A stretch of 64,000 bases of DNA from Candidatus Omnitrophota bacterium (GTDB lineage: Bacteria; Omnitrophota; Gorgyraeia; Pluralincolimonadales; Pluralincolimonadaceae), in the NCBI GenBank assembly GCA_041653595.1, contig JBAZFB010000005.1, forward strand, positions 1 through 64,000, in the 5' to 3' direction. The notes below the pieces were generated by a model that saw nothing but the letters and a program-made list of their open reading frames with translations, was not told the origin of the DNA and ran no database searches. Position 1 is the first letter of the stretch, and each line of letters begins with the position of its first letter. Both the position numbers and the translations under genes were made by a program. Of this stretch, positions 33,371 to 41,939 are shown piece after piece.

Positions 33371-35098
33371 ATGGTATACATTGTCTTTCCGGAAGATAAA
33401 CGTAATATAGAAAAATTAAAAGGCTTGCCCTGGTCTTACCTGGGCGCCGATGAAGGATCTTGCCCGGCCGAGGCCGTCCTCGGCAGGGAGAAGAGGATAT
33501 TTGTGGGCAAGGGGATAGAACGGATTGTCTCACTGGTCAGGGATAATTACATCGACTATATAGGCAAGGTCTCGACGCTCCAAAAGGACAGGGTGCTGTG
33601 GTATTCGAGCAGGGTGGCATCTAAGTCGACTTCCCAGATGGCCATGTTCCACCAATATGTCTATATCAAGCTTATAGAGTCCTATGCCGCCTCCAAAGAC
33701 AGCCATATATTTTTGGCGGACGACATCCGGCTTTTGGCGAACCTTAGACGGCTTCGCTTGCCGAATATCGAGGTCCGCGGATCGATACCCCTGGGTCATA
33801 TAAAGACGGCCCTGAAAAAGGTCAAGGGTGGATGGGCGTTCTTTGACATATTTTTCCATTGGCTATTTTCCAGGCTGTTCTTGTCTTCCGCCGGGCCTAA
33901 AGCCGGCGATACCTTGCTGCACAGCTTTATCGACGACAGGGTCTTCTCGCGGCTTCCGGAGTACAATGACCCATACTTCGGGGGGCTGGAAGGTTTTTTA
34001 AGCAAGAACGGCCTTGGCGTCTTCAGGGTAACACCGCTTTTTGTTGAGTGTAAACACGCAATTAAATTGAAAAAGAATTTTAAGAATATCGGGCTTCTCC
34101 TGCCATATTTAAGATTGGCAGACTTTTTACGCGTATTTATTACCAGAATGTACATTAATTGCGGGCTTCCCGACGATAACGGGATAAAAGACAGGGGATT
34201 GCTGGACCTGCTTTTAAAGAACGAGGAAAATAACGAGAACGAGACGAACGGCTTCCAGGCGTACCTTTTCTATTATTACTGTTACAGGAACCTTGCAAAA
34301 AAGCTGGCTCCGGGGACTTCTATGATATATCCGTTCGAGAACCAGCCGTGGGAGAAGATGCTCAACCTTGCTTTCGGTGAGAAGGTAAAGAAGATCGCCT
34401 ACCAGCATATGACGATCCCGGTTAATTGGCTGGATTACCACGTTTCGGTTTTCGAGAAGGATGCGCCCCTGCCGGAGGTGATCCTGGCTGCCGGGAAGAA
34501 GTGGCTCGATTTTTTAAAAGATCGCTATAAGGCCTGCCGGGTAGAGGAGGCCGGTGCTACCCGGCTTCAGCACCTCTTTCTTCGCGGCAAGGGCCGTAAC
34601 GGGATGAAGACGAATAATATTGTCGTTGCCTTGCCTATTTTCCCCGAGGTAACAGTATCTTTACAAAGGCAGGTCCTCGCGTGCCTGGCTAGCGGTGAAT
34701 TCAGCGGATATAAGTTCCTTATCAAGCCCCATCCGTATTCGTGGGGCTCAGCTTTACTCGCCAAAGAGTTCTCCGGATATAATAATTGCGAATTTACCGG
34801 GAAAGACATGAAAGAACTGCTGGAGGATTGTTTTTTGCTGGTCACCTCCGCGTCAACGGTAGTGTTTGAAGCCCTCTCCTTGGGCGTTAAAACGCTGTAT
34901 TACATCCCCGAGGGCATTTCTTTAGGGCTCGAGTATTTTATAAGGGAGTATTTAGAGGTTTCTTTTGCAGAAGATTTCAAGGAGAAGCTGGTTGCCGCGC
35001 TAGGGACTAAGGAGTACCCCGAATTTAATATTAAGGAATTTTTCTCCCCGCCGGATTATTCAGTCTTCTTAAAGCACGTTACGCATGGTACAGGATAA
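33371..35098 (+). CDS. GT-B-like surface polysaccharide protein, 575 aa
   Basis: No family is recognised with certainty. The C-terminal half has KIAYQHMTIPVNW, GYKFLIKPHPYSWG and LLVTSASTVVFEALSLGVK, a pattern seen in CDP-glycerol transferase-like and capsule transferase proteins. The first 300 residues are without clear motifs. It resembles the 620-residue protein at 21054 in size and plan. Start ATG 33371 follows the HAD gene by six bases. Glycosyl or alditol-phosphate transfer is possible. Confidence 0.6.
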   Translation: MVYIVFPEDKRNIEKLKGLPWSYLGADEGSCPAEAVLGREKRIFVGKGIERIVSLVRDNYIDYIGKVSTLQKDRVLWYSSRVASKSTSQMAMFHQYVYIKLIESYAASKDSHIFLADDIRLLANLRRLRLPNIEVRGSIPLGHIKTALKKVKGGWAFFDIFFHWLFSRLFLSSAGPKAGDTLLHSFIDDRVFSRLPEYNDPYFGGLEGFLSKNGLGVFRVTPLFVECKHAIKLKKNFKNIGLLLPYLRLADFLRVFITRMYINCGLPDDNGIKDRGLLDLLLKNEENNENETNGFQAYLFYYYCYRNLAKKLAPGTSMIYPFENQPWEKMLNLAFGEKVKKIAYQHMTIPVNWLDYHVSVFEKDAPLPEVILAAGKKWLDFLKDRYKACRVEEAGATRLQHLFLRGKGRNGMKTNNIVVALPIFPEVTVSLQRQVLACLASGEFSGYKFLIKPHPYSWGSALLAKEFSGYNNCEFTGKDMKELLEDCFLLVTSASTVVFEALSLGVKTLYYIPEGISLGLEYFIREYLEVSFAEDFKEKLVAALGTKEYPEFNIKEFFSPPDYSVFLKHVTHGTG

Positions 35099-35108
35099 GG
35101 GAAGGATG

Positions 35109-36008
35109 ATGGAAAAAAACAGGATATTGATCACCGGCGGCACGGGATTGCTGGGAAAAGCGCTAATTGAAACCAACAGGATCGCAGATATCGACGCCGT
35201 CTATATCGGCGGCTATGATATGCGGGAGGGGGAACGTGTCACTTACCATAAGGCCGATATATGCGATAAAGACGCAATGCGCGCGGTCTTCGATAAGGTA
35301 AGGCCGCAGGTTGTCATACACACGGCAGGCATCGCCAGCGTAGATTACTGCGAGCGGAATTATCCGGAGGCGCGGAAGTCGAACGTATTCGGCACCCGGG
35401 CCATGGCGGAGTTATGCGCGGAATACGGCGCAGAGATGGTCTTCGTATCAACGAACGCGGTGTTTGACGGCAAGTCCGCCCCTTATTCGGAGGACGATAA
35501 GCCCTCACCCATCAACAAATACGGTGAAATGAAACTGGAAGGGGAAAAGATCGTCAGGGAAAGCGGCTTGAAATTCCTGATCGTGAGGCCGATATTGATG
35601 TATGGCTGGAATAACAAAAATGAGCGGTCGAATCCCGTTACCTGGTTGATCCAGAAGCTTGGCCGCGGCGAAGGAGTGAAGATGGTGAACGATGTCTTCG
35701 AAAATCCGTTGTTAAATACCAGTTGCGCCGAGATAATATGGGCCCTTATAAGATCGGGAAAGGAAGGGCCCTATCATATAGCCGGGAAGGATGTCTTGAA
35801 CCGGTATGAATTTGCCCTCCTTGTGGCGGATATCTTTGGGTTAAGCCGTGCCCTCATCAGCCCCGTTTCAAGCGCCGCATTCAAAGACTTGGCGCCTCGT
35901 CCGAGCAACACGAGCTATAACACCGCCAAGATCGAAAGAGAACTGGACATAAGGCTTTTGACCGTAAAAGAAGGGCTGGAATTAATGAAGAAATCAGCCC
36001 AAGGATGA
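35109..36008 (+). CDS. RmlD-like SDR sugar reductase, 299 aa
   Basis: The cofactor loop is LITGGTGLLGKA, followed by VVIHTAGIASVDYCE, FVSTNAVFDGK and the catalytic NKYGEMKLEGE. These are the motifs of RmlD, which reduces dTDP-4-keto-rhamnose. No rmlABC is present, so another 4-keto sugar is likely. Several starts are possible; ATG 35109 has the best distance to AAGGGAAGG, and ATG 35085 would overlap the previous gene. Confidence 0.82.
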   Translation: MEKNRILITGGTGLLGKALIETNRIADIDAVYIGGYDMREGERVTYHKADICDKDAMRAVFDKVRPQVVIHTAGIASVDYCERNYPEARKSNVFGTRAMAELCAEYGAEMVFVSTNAVFDGKSAPYSEDDKPSPINKYGEMKLEGEKIVRESGLKFLIVRPILMYGWNNKNERSNPVTWLIQKLGRGEGVKMVNDVFENPLLNTSCAEIIWALIRSGKEGPYHIAGKDVLNRYEFALLVADIFGLSRALISPVSSAAFKDLAPRPSNTSYNTAKIERELDIRLLTVKEGLELMKKSAQG

Positions 36009-36009
36009 T

Positions 36010-36978
36010 ATGCCAAAGGTAAGCGTAGTTATACCCGCATATAACTGCGAAAGGTTCATAGCTGCCGCCGTCAATAGCGTGCTGGGGCAGTCTTATAAAG
36101 ATTACGAATTGATCGTCGTGAATGACGGCTCGACGGATTCCACGGAAAATGCCCTTTCCGAATTCCGTTCAAGGATCACCTATATATACCAAAAGAACGG
36201 GGGCCCGGCAAATGCCAGGAACACGGGAGTTTTAGCCGCGAAGGGGGAGTATGTGGCATTTTTGGACCAGGATGACGCGTGGCTGCCCGATAAGCTGCGG
36301 ATGCAAATCGATCTTTTTGAGAAGAAGGGGTCGTTGGGCCTTGTGTATGCCGACGAATACATGTTAAAAGACAGTTCCTTTGACATTTACGGCCCCGAGA
36401 ACTTGCGGACTTTTCAATTCAGGCCCCCGCACAGGGGAAAAGTCTTCAAATACCTGTTTGCGCAAAATTTCATTCCCACATCTTCGGTGATGGCGCGAAA
36501 AGAGTGTTTTAGCAAAGTCGGCCTGTTCAACCCGGCGCTTGTCCCGATAGAGGACTACGACAGATGGCTGAGGATCGCGGCTTTTTACGAGGTCGATTTT
36601 ATCGACAGGCCTTTAGTGAGATACAGGGACCACGCCGCCACATTCCGAAAGGACGACGTAAGGACTTTTACCAATATCGTCAATACCCTTAAGGGTGTTA
36701 TCGCGGATTACCCGGATCTCAACGGCCTCATCGACAGGAGGGGAAGAGGGGAGCTGTCGAGGTTCCATGTTATTTTAGGAAGAAGGCATTTCCGCAGGAA
36801 TGACCCGGGAAAAGCGCGGGAAAATTTTAAGTCCGCATTGAAGGTGTCGGGATTTCCGTCCTTCATTTTGTATGTTTTCATGTCCCCCGCTTATGCGCAC
36901 CTCAGGGGAATATTCATTAAACTGGCATCAAGGTTCCGGCTGCGCATCAGGCACACCCGAAGGAAGGTAAATACATGA
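36010..36978 (+). CDS. Family 2 glycosyltransferase, 322 aa
   Basis: The GT-A fold opens with VSVVIPAYNCERFI and LIVVNDGSTDST. The metal-binding region is AFLDQDDAWLPDK, and IEDYDRWLR is the acceptor-site ED motif. The last 80 residues form a basic tail that may contact the membrane. It overlaps the next reductase gene by ATGA. It adds one sugar to the growing lipid-linked chain; donor and acceptor are unknown. Confidence 0.9.
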   Translation: MPKVSVVIPAYNCERFIAAAVNSVLGQSYKDYELIVVNDGSTDSTENALSEFRSRITYIYQKNGGPANARNTGVLAAKGEYVAFLDQDDAWLPDKLRMQIDLFEKKGSLGLVYADEYMLKDSSFDIYGPENLRTFQFRPPHRGKVFKYLFAQNFIPTSSVMARKECFSKVGLFNPALVPIEDYDRWLRIAAFYEVDFIDRPLVRYRDHAATFRKDDVRTFTNIVNTLKGVIADYPDLNGLIDRRGRGELSRFHVILGRRHFRRNDPGKARENFKSALKVSGFPSFILYVFMSPAYAHLRGIFIKLASRFRLRIRHTRRKVNT

Positions 36979-37907
36979 AAAAAGTCTTAGTCACGGGAGT
37001 CAGCGGTTTTACGGGAAGGTATTTTGTCGATCTCGCCGGCAAGATGAGGCCGGGGACGGTGAAGATCTTCGGGGTAGATAAAAAGTGTTTCCCGGGCAGC
37101 CCGGAGAATTTTAAATTCATAAGATCGGACCTCTTGGACAAGGGGAGCATCTCGAAGATCATAGGCGATACACGGCCCGATTATATTTTGCACCTATCGG
37201 CATTGCTTTTCAGCAAGGATCATGAAGACCTGCTGAAATATAACGTACTTGCGACGAAGAACATCTTTGACGCAGTGATCGAGAAGGGGTTATCTCCACG
37301 AATATTGGTTATCGGCACCTCCGGCGAATATGGGATAAGCAGCCGGAATATACCGCTGAAAGAGACAGGCCCTTTAGCGCCTATAACGCCTTACGGCCTC
37401 AGTAAGGCGGCTCAGACGCTTTTGGCGCTGCAATACCATCAAGGATACGGCTTGGACATAGTCATCGCGCGGCCTTTTAACCTGATAGGCCCGGGCCAGA
37501 CATCACAGCTGGTTTGCGGTTCGATCGTCAACCAGATCAAGGATATGGGCCCGAAAGGGCGCAGGAAAGGCAGATTGCTGATAGGGAACCTTCATACCAG
37601 CAGGGATTTTATAGACGTAAGGGACGCGGTCAGGGCTTATTGGATGCTTATGGCATGCAAGAAACCGGTCGCGGGGGAGATATTTAACGTAGGCAGCGGG
37701 AAACCGCATTCGGTGCGGGAGATCGTGAAGATTCTTTCCGGCCTTTGCGGAAGGAAATTTTCGGTCGAGCAGCGGAAAGACAAGGTCATGAAGAAAGACA
37801 TACCGGCGCAGACAGCGGATATTACCAAGATCAAGGCATTGACGGGATGGAAACCGGAGATCCCGATAGGCGCATCCCTTATGGATATGTACCTTAATAC
37901 GCCGTGA
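36975..37907 (+). CDS. GDP-6-deoxymannose reductase/epimerase-like SDR, 310 aa
   Basis: The protein has LVTGVSGFTGRYF, GTSGEYGISS, and the catalytic tyrosine in YGLSKAAQTLL, followed by IARPFNLIGPGQ. These fit Rmd (GDP-4-keto-6-deoxymannose reductase) and Gmd relatives more than GalE. DFIDVRDAVRAYW and NVGSGKPHS complete the family pattern. It may make a 6-deoxy sugar for the glycan; Gmd itself is not in the window. Confidence 0.83.
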   Translation: MKKVLVTGVSGFTGRYFVDLAGKMRPGTVKIFGVDKKCFPGSPENFKFIRSDLLDKGSISKIIGDTRPDYILHLSALLFSKDHEDLLKYNVLATKNIFDAVIEKGLSPRILVIGTSGEYGISSRNIPLKETGPLAPITPYGLSKAAQTLLALQYHQGYGLDIVIARPFNLIGPGQTSQLVCGSIVNQIKDMGPKGRRKGRLLIGNLHTSRDFIDVRDAVRAYWMLMACKKPVAGEIFNVGSGKPHSVREIVKILSGLCGRKFSVEQRKDKVMKKDIPAQTADITKIKALTGWKPEIPIGASLMDMYLNTP

Positions 37908-39082
37908 TGGATATCGCTATCGTGACTCCCACGCTGAATTACGGCGGCGGGGAGAGACAAGTTGAATTTCTGGCGTCAGGGTTGGCCGGCAGCGGGCACT
38001 CGGTAAGAGTCTACTGTTTCTTCGACGACGGCCCGATAGCGTACAGGTTGGCCGGAAAAGGCATAAAGGTCCACAGGCTATATAACCGGGCCGTCACCGG
38101 GGCCGGTCCTGGGAAAAAAGTCGGCGCGCCCGCGGAAGACACCGGCGTTTTCAGGAAAAGCGGCGATACCGTCGACAGGTTAAGGCGGCTTGCCAACGAA
38201 TGCCTCGCGGCTTTAAAATTATTTGCCGCCTTTGCGAAAAAAAGGCCGGATGTCGTCCATCTATACCAGAACCAGACCAAGATGGCTGTCCTTGCCGGCA
38301 GGATGGCCGGCGTAAAAAGGATAGTCTATACCGAAACGTCCCTTATCGGGGATTGGCTTTCGCCTTCCCAATTGTCGGTTATGAGGTTTTTTTGGAGGCG
38401 ATGTGATGCTATAATAGCCCTCTCGGAATCCATGAAACGGCATATGGTAGCCCTCGGCGCCGCGGTTACGGGAAAAGTATACGTCGTACCGACCATGCTC
38501 CCTTCTCCCGGAAAGAATGAGATAAAGCCCGTTGAGGGGAAGAGGGATGTAACCGTAGGCATAGTCGGAAGGCTTACCCCGGAAAAGGGGCACGTATTTT
38601 TTTTAAAGGCCGCCGAGTTGATAAATAAACAACGCAGTAATATCAAATTCATTATCGCGGGGCAGGGCTATCTGAAGAACGAGCTAAGCGTCCTCATCGA
38701 AAAAAACGGCCTGGCCGCAAATACAGAGCTTACCGGCGCGTTTAAGGATATCTCCGATATTATGTGCCGCATCGATATACTTGTGCTTTCTTCCCTGACA
38801 GAGGGAGCGCCGTTGGTCCTGCTGGAAGGCATGGCTTACGGCAAACCTGTAGTCGCCGCCAATGTGGGGGGAGTAAGCGAACTGGTAGTTGAAGGCAAAA
38901 CGGGTTTTTTGGTCGCTCCTAAAGACCCTGAGGCATTGGCTGATGCCATACTTAAGCTTGCCGGGGATACGCAAATGAGGAAGAGATTCGCTGAGGCAGC
39001 GATCAACCGGTTCACGGAGAGATATTCCTCCGGGAAGCTTATCCCGGAAATAGAATCGATATACCGCGGAGGCACGAATTAA
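37907..39082 (+). CDS. Family 4 glycosyltransferase, 391 aa
   Basis: The GT-B fold has NYGGGERQVEFL near the start, VGIVGRLTPEKGH at the domain border and EGAPLVLLEGMAYGKPVV as the nucleotide-sugar-binding EX7E motif. ATG 37907 overlaps the previous stop by one base; a GTG one codon earlier is possible. It is expected to add a hexose or amino sugar at the cytoplasmic membrane face. Confidence 0.9.
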   Translation: MDIAIVTPTLNYGGGERQVEFLASGLAGSGHSVRVYCFFDDGPIAYRLAGKGIKVHRLYNRAVTGAGPGKKVGAPAEDTGVFRKSGDTVDRLRRLANECLAALKLFAAFAKKRPDVVHLYQNQTKMAVLAGRMAGVKRIVYTETSLIGDWLSPSQLSVMRFFWRRCDAIIALSESMKRHMVALGAAVTGKVYVVPTMLPSPGKNEIKPVEGKRDVTVGIVGRLTPEKGHVFFLKAAELINKQRSNIKFIIAGQGYLKNELSVLIEKNGLAANTELTGAFKDISDIMCRIDILVLSSLTEGAPLVLLEGMAYGKPVVAANVGGVSELVVEGKTGFLVAPKDPEALADAILKLAGDTQMRKRFAEAAINRFTERYSSGKLIPEIESIYRGGTN

Positions 39083-39083
39083 A

Positions 39084-39779
39084 ATGAAGGTATCCGTCAT
39101 TATACCTGTTTATAACGAAGCAAAGACAATAAAAGAGATCTTGAAAAAAGTCACGGATAGCGATGTCGTCGACGAGATAATCATAGTCGACGATTTTTCT
39201 AAGGACGATACCATGAAGATACTGGAAAGCCTGTCCCTTAAAGGGGTGAAGATATATTCTCATGATAAAAACCGCGGAAAGGGAGCGGCTATCCGTACAG
39301 GCCTCAAAAATGCGTCCGGCGACATAATAATTTTCCAGGATGCGGACTTAGAATATGATCCGGGGGATTATCCTAGGCTCGTGAAACCCATCAAAGAAGG
39401 CAAAGCGGATGTTGTATATGGTTCGAGGTTCCTGAATAGAAAAGACCTTTTCCATTGCAAAAAGGTCTTTTATCTGACGCATTTTATAGGAAATAAATTT
39501 CTTAATTTTATGGTGATGCTTCTTTACGGGGCAAGACTTACAGATATGGAGACTTGTTATAAGGTCATAAAAAAAGAGATATTGAACGGAATAGACTTAA
39601 CTGCCAGGGGATTCGAAATAGAGCCTGAAATAACCGCAAAATTGCTGAGAAAAGGGGTAAAAATATACGAGGTCCCCATTTCCTATGTTCCGAGAGATTA
39701 TCAGGAAGGCAAAAAGATCTCATGGCGGGACGGCTTAAAGGCATTATATGTGCTCGTAAAATACAGGGTGGGGAAATAG
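39084..39779 (+). CDS. Dolichyl-phosphate mannose synthase-like GT2, 231 aa
   Basis: The motifs are SVIIPVYNEAKTI, IIIVDDFSKDDT, FQDADLEYDP and VVYGSRFL with GFEIEPEI. This matches DPM1-type enzymes that load a sugar on a polyprenyl phosphate. There are no strong membrane segments at the C-terminus. GT39-type membrane transferases at 43328 and 45580 could use such a polyprenyl-linked sugar. A perfect 12-base inverted repeat lies inside the gene (separate entry). Confidence 0.9.
   Translation: MKVSVIIPVYNEAKTIKEILKKVTDSDVVDEIIIVDDFSKDDTMKILESLSLKGVKIYSHDKNRGKGAAIRTGLKNASGDIIIFQDADLEYDPGDYPRLVKPIKEGKADVVYGSRFLNRKDLFHCKKVFYLTHFIGNKFLNFMVMLLYGARLTDMETCYKVIKKEILNGIDLTARGFEIEPEITAKLLRKGVKIYEVPISYVPRDYQEGKKISWRDGLKALYVLVKYRVGK
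39440..39471. repeat. Perfect 12-bp inverted repeat inside a coding region
   Basis: The left arm AAAAGACCTTTT at 39440-39451 and the right arm AAAAGGTCTTTT at 39460-39471 are exact reverse complements with an 8-base loop. The core has four G:C pairs flanked by A:T pairs, ending in TTTT on both strands. It lies within the GT2 gene and encodes part of its protein. A transcript hairpin or weak attenuator is possible; chance from codon choice is also possible. Confidence 0.6.
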
Positions 39780-40481
39780 ATGCCCAAAGTCGTTTTTGAT
39801 ACGCTTACTTTCATGTCAAGGCTCGAGCGTTTGAAGTCCTGGTTTTACAAAAAGATCGAGCCATACCTCGGAGAGAGGATCCTGGAGGCGGGATGCGGGA
39901 CCGGGAACCTGACTTCTTACCTGTCGGGCAAACAGCTGGTGCTGGCAGTAGACAATGACTCCGACATGCTGGATGAATGCAGGAGCAGGTTTTCGGATAA
40001 TCCGAACGTAAAATTCCTAAGATACGACTTAACCGACCCGTCGATAACAAAGCTTTCGGAAAATAACCTGGATACGGTCGTTTGCGTCAATACCCTCGAA
40101 CACATAAAGGATGACGAGGCGGTTTTGAGGAATTTCAATTCCGTATTAAGCGAAGGCGGCACCCTTATCTTGCTGGTACCCGCCTTCCAATCTTTATACT
40201 GCAGCCTTGACAGGGCGGCAGGCCACTACAGGAGGTACAGCCTGCCAGAGGTATCGGAAAAGATAGAAAAATGCGGTTTTACCGTCGATAAGAAGATGTA
40301 TTTTAATTTTTTCGGGCTGATCGGGTGGTTCTTCAACGGGAAGGTCTTGAAAAAAGAAAAGATCTCCACCAGGCTGTTGAGGATGTTTAATTTCTTGACT
40401 CCGTTGCTGGATTTTTTCGAGAACCTGATAGGGCCTCCTATAGGCTTATCCATCATATTGGTATGCAGGAAGAGGGAATGA
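39780..40481 (+). CDS. Class I SAM-dependent methyltransferase, 233 aa
   Basis: The SAM-binding loop is ILEAGCGTGNLTSYL, with AVDNDSDML as motif II and VCVNTLEHIKDD as motif IV. The C-terminal 60 residues are partly hydrophobic, suggesting contact with the membrane or a lipid-linked substrate. The gene begins immediately after the GT2 stop and overlaps the next radical SAM gene. It resembles methyltransferases that follow polyprenyl-phosphate glycosyltransferases; the substrate is unknown. Confidence 0.83.
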   Translation: MPKVVFDTLTFMSRLERLKSWFYKKIEPYLGERILEAGCGTGNLTSYLSGKQLVLAVDNDSDMLDECRSRFSDNPNVKFLRYDLTDPSITKLSENNLDTVVCVNTLEHIKDDEAVLRNFNSVLSEGGTLILLVPAFQSLYCSLDRAAGHYRRYSLPEVSEKIEKCGFTVDKKMYFNFFGLIGWFFNGKVLKKEKISTRLLRMFNFLTPLLDFFENLIGPPIGLSIILVCRKRE

Positions 40482-41935
40482 AGGTCTTATTTTTCCACAG
40501 GAACGCGGAATGGATGGGGATCGAATATCTTTCGAGCGCCCTGAAGAGGGCGGGGCACGACACCGAACTGCTCTTCGACCCCGGTTCCGGCGACGTGGAG
40601 TACAAGTTTAATATCATTGAAAGGTATTTCGACGTTTCCGGTAAAATGATAAAAAAGGCGAAGGCCTATAAACCCGACCTCATAGCGTTCTCTTGTTTGA
40701 CCAATTTATACCCCTGGGTCTCCAAGATGGCTTCCCTGCTGAAGAAAGAAATGGCTGTGCCTATCATTGCGGGAGGCCTTCATCCCACCATTCTGCCTGA
40801 GTTCGTCATAAAAAACCCCGATATAGACATGATATGCGTCGGTGAAGGCGAAGAGGCCCTGGTAGAATTGGCGAATAGCATGCAAAACGGTAAGATAGAC
40901 TATTCGATAAAAAATATCTGGTTCAAGAAGGACGGGGAGATCGTCCGGAACCCGCCGAGGCCCCTGATGCAAGACCTGGACTCCCTGCCTTTCCCGGACA
41001 AGGATATGTTCAGGCGGTACGGATGTTTTTCGGACAGGCTTTACGTCATGACCGGCAGGGGATGCCCGTACCAATGCACATATTGTTTCAATTCTTACTA
41101 CAGGAAATTGTTGAACCAGCCGGGCCATTCTTATACCCGCCGCAGGAGCGTCGGAAGGGTGATAGAAGAGCTTAAATATTTTAAGTCCAGGTACCGCATC
41201 AAGGAGGTCTTCTTCTATGACGATGTCTTCACAATAAATGACGAATGGATCAAGGACTTTGCCGCCAGGTATAAGAAGGAGATAGGCTTGCCTTTCAAGG
41301 TCCTGGTGCATCCCAAAAATGTAAAAAAAGACATTATGATACTCTTGAAAGAAGCGGGGTGTATTTATGTGGATATCGGCTTGGAGTCCGGGAGCGAGGA
41401 TGTAAGGTATAAATTGCTGAAAAGGAACATGAGCAACGACGATATCATTAATACGGCCAGGGTCCTGAAGGAGGTAGGGATCAAGTTCTGCACATTGAAC
41501 ATAGTCGGTTTCCCGACCGAGACGACCGAACAGATGTGGGAGACTTATGAGTTAAATAGGAAGATAAAACCCGACGGGACCATCGTGTCGATTTTTTACC
41601 CCTTTCCGAAAACAGAGCTGGCGGATTTCTGCGCTGAACGCGGGTTCATAAAAGAAGGCGAATATGAAAAGATCTGTAACGGCGAGGGAGGGTATAAACA
41701 GGGGTCTCTTATCAGGGATATAGACGAGAAAGAGGCCTTGAGGCTGCAAGTGTTGATCCCTTTCCTGACGAGAATGCCGGCGTTTTTGCACCCAGCGATC
41801 AAGAGGATCCCGATCAACGGCTTCACCAGGATCATTTCCATACCGTTCCTTTCCGTTCCCAGGAACGCCTATATACGCATTAAGGAATCTTTGGTCATGT
41901 TCGTGAAATCCCATTGGAATTACCTGTGGGTATGA
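40478..41935 (+). CDS. B12-binding-type radical SAM protein, 485 aa
   Basis: The N-terminal part has VLFFHRNAEWMG, LIAFSCLTNLYPW, IIAGGLHPTI and MICVGEGEEALVEL, a cobalamin-binding-like fold without a clear His ligand. The radical SAM motif GRGCPYQCTYC gives Cys196, Cys200 and Cys203, followed by GLESGSEDVRYKLLKRNM. ATG 40478 overlaps the methyltransferase stop and AGGAAGAGGG lies in front. It is tandem with another member at 41940. The reaction is unknown. Confidence 0.85.
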   Translation: MKVLFFHRNAEWMGIEYLSSALKRAGHDTELLFDPGSGDVEYKFNIIERYFDVSGKMIKKAKAYKPDLIAFSCLTNLYPWVSKMASLLKKEMAVPIIAGGLHPTILPEFVIKNPDIDMICVGEGEEALVELANSMQNGKIDYSIKNIWFKKDGEIVRNPPRPLMQDLDSLPFPDKDMFRRYGCFSDRLYVMTGRGCPYQCTYCFNSYYRKLLNQPGHSYTRRRSVGRVIEELKYFKSRYRIKEVFFYDDVFTINDEWIKDFAARYKKEIGLPFKVLVHPKNVKKDIMILLKEAGCIYVDIGLESGSEDVRYKLLKRNMSNDDIINTARVLKEVGIKFCTLNIVGFPTETTEQMWETYELNRKIKPDGTIVSIFYPFPKTELADFCAERGFIKEGEYEKICNGEGGYKQGSLIRDIDEKEALRLQVLIPFLTRMPAFLHPAIKRIPINGFTRIISIPFLSVPRNAYIRIKESLVMFVKSHWNYLWV

Positions 41936-41939
41936 ACAG

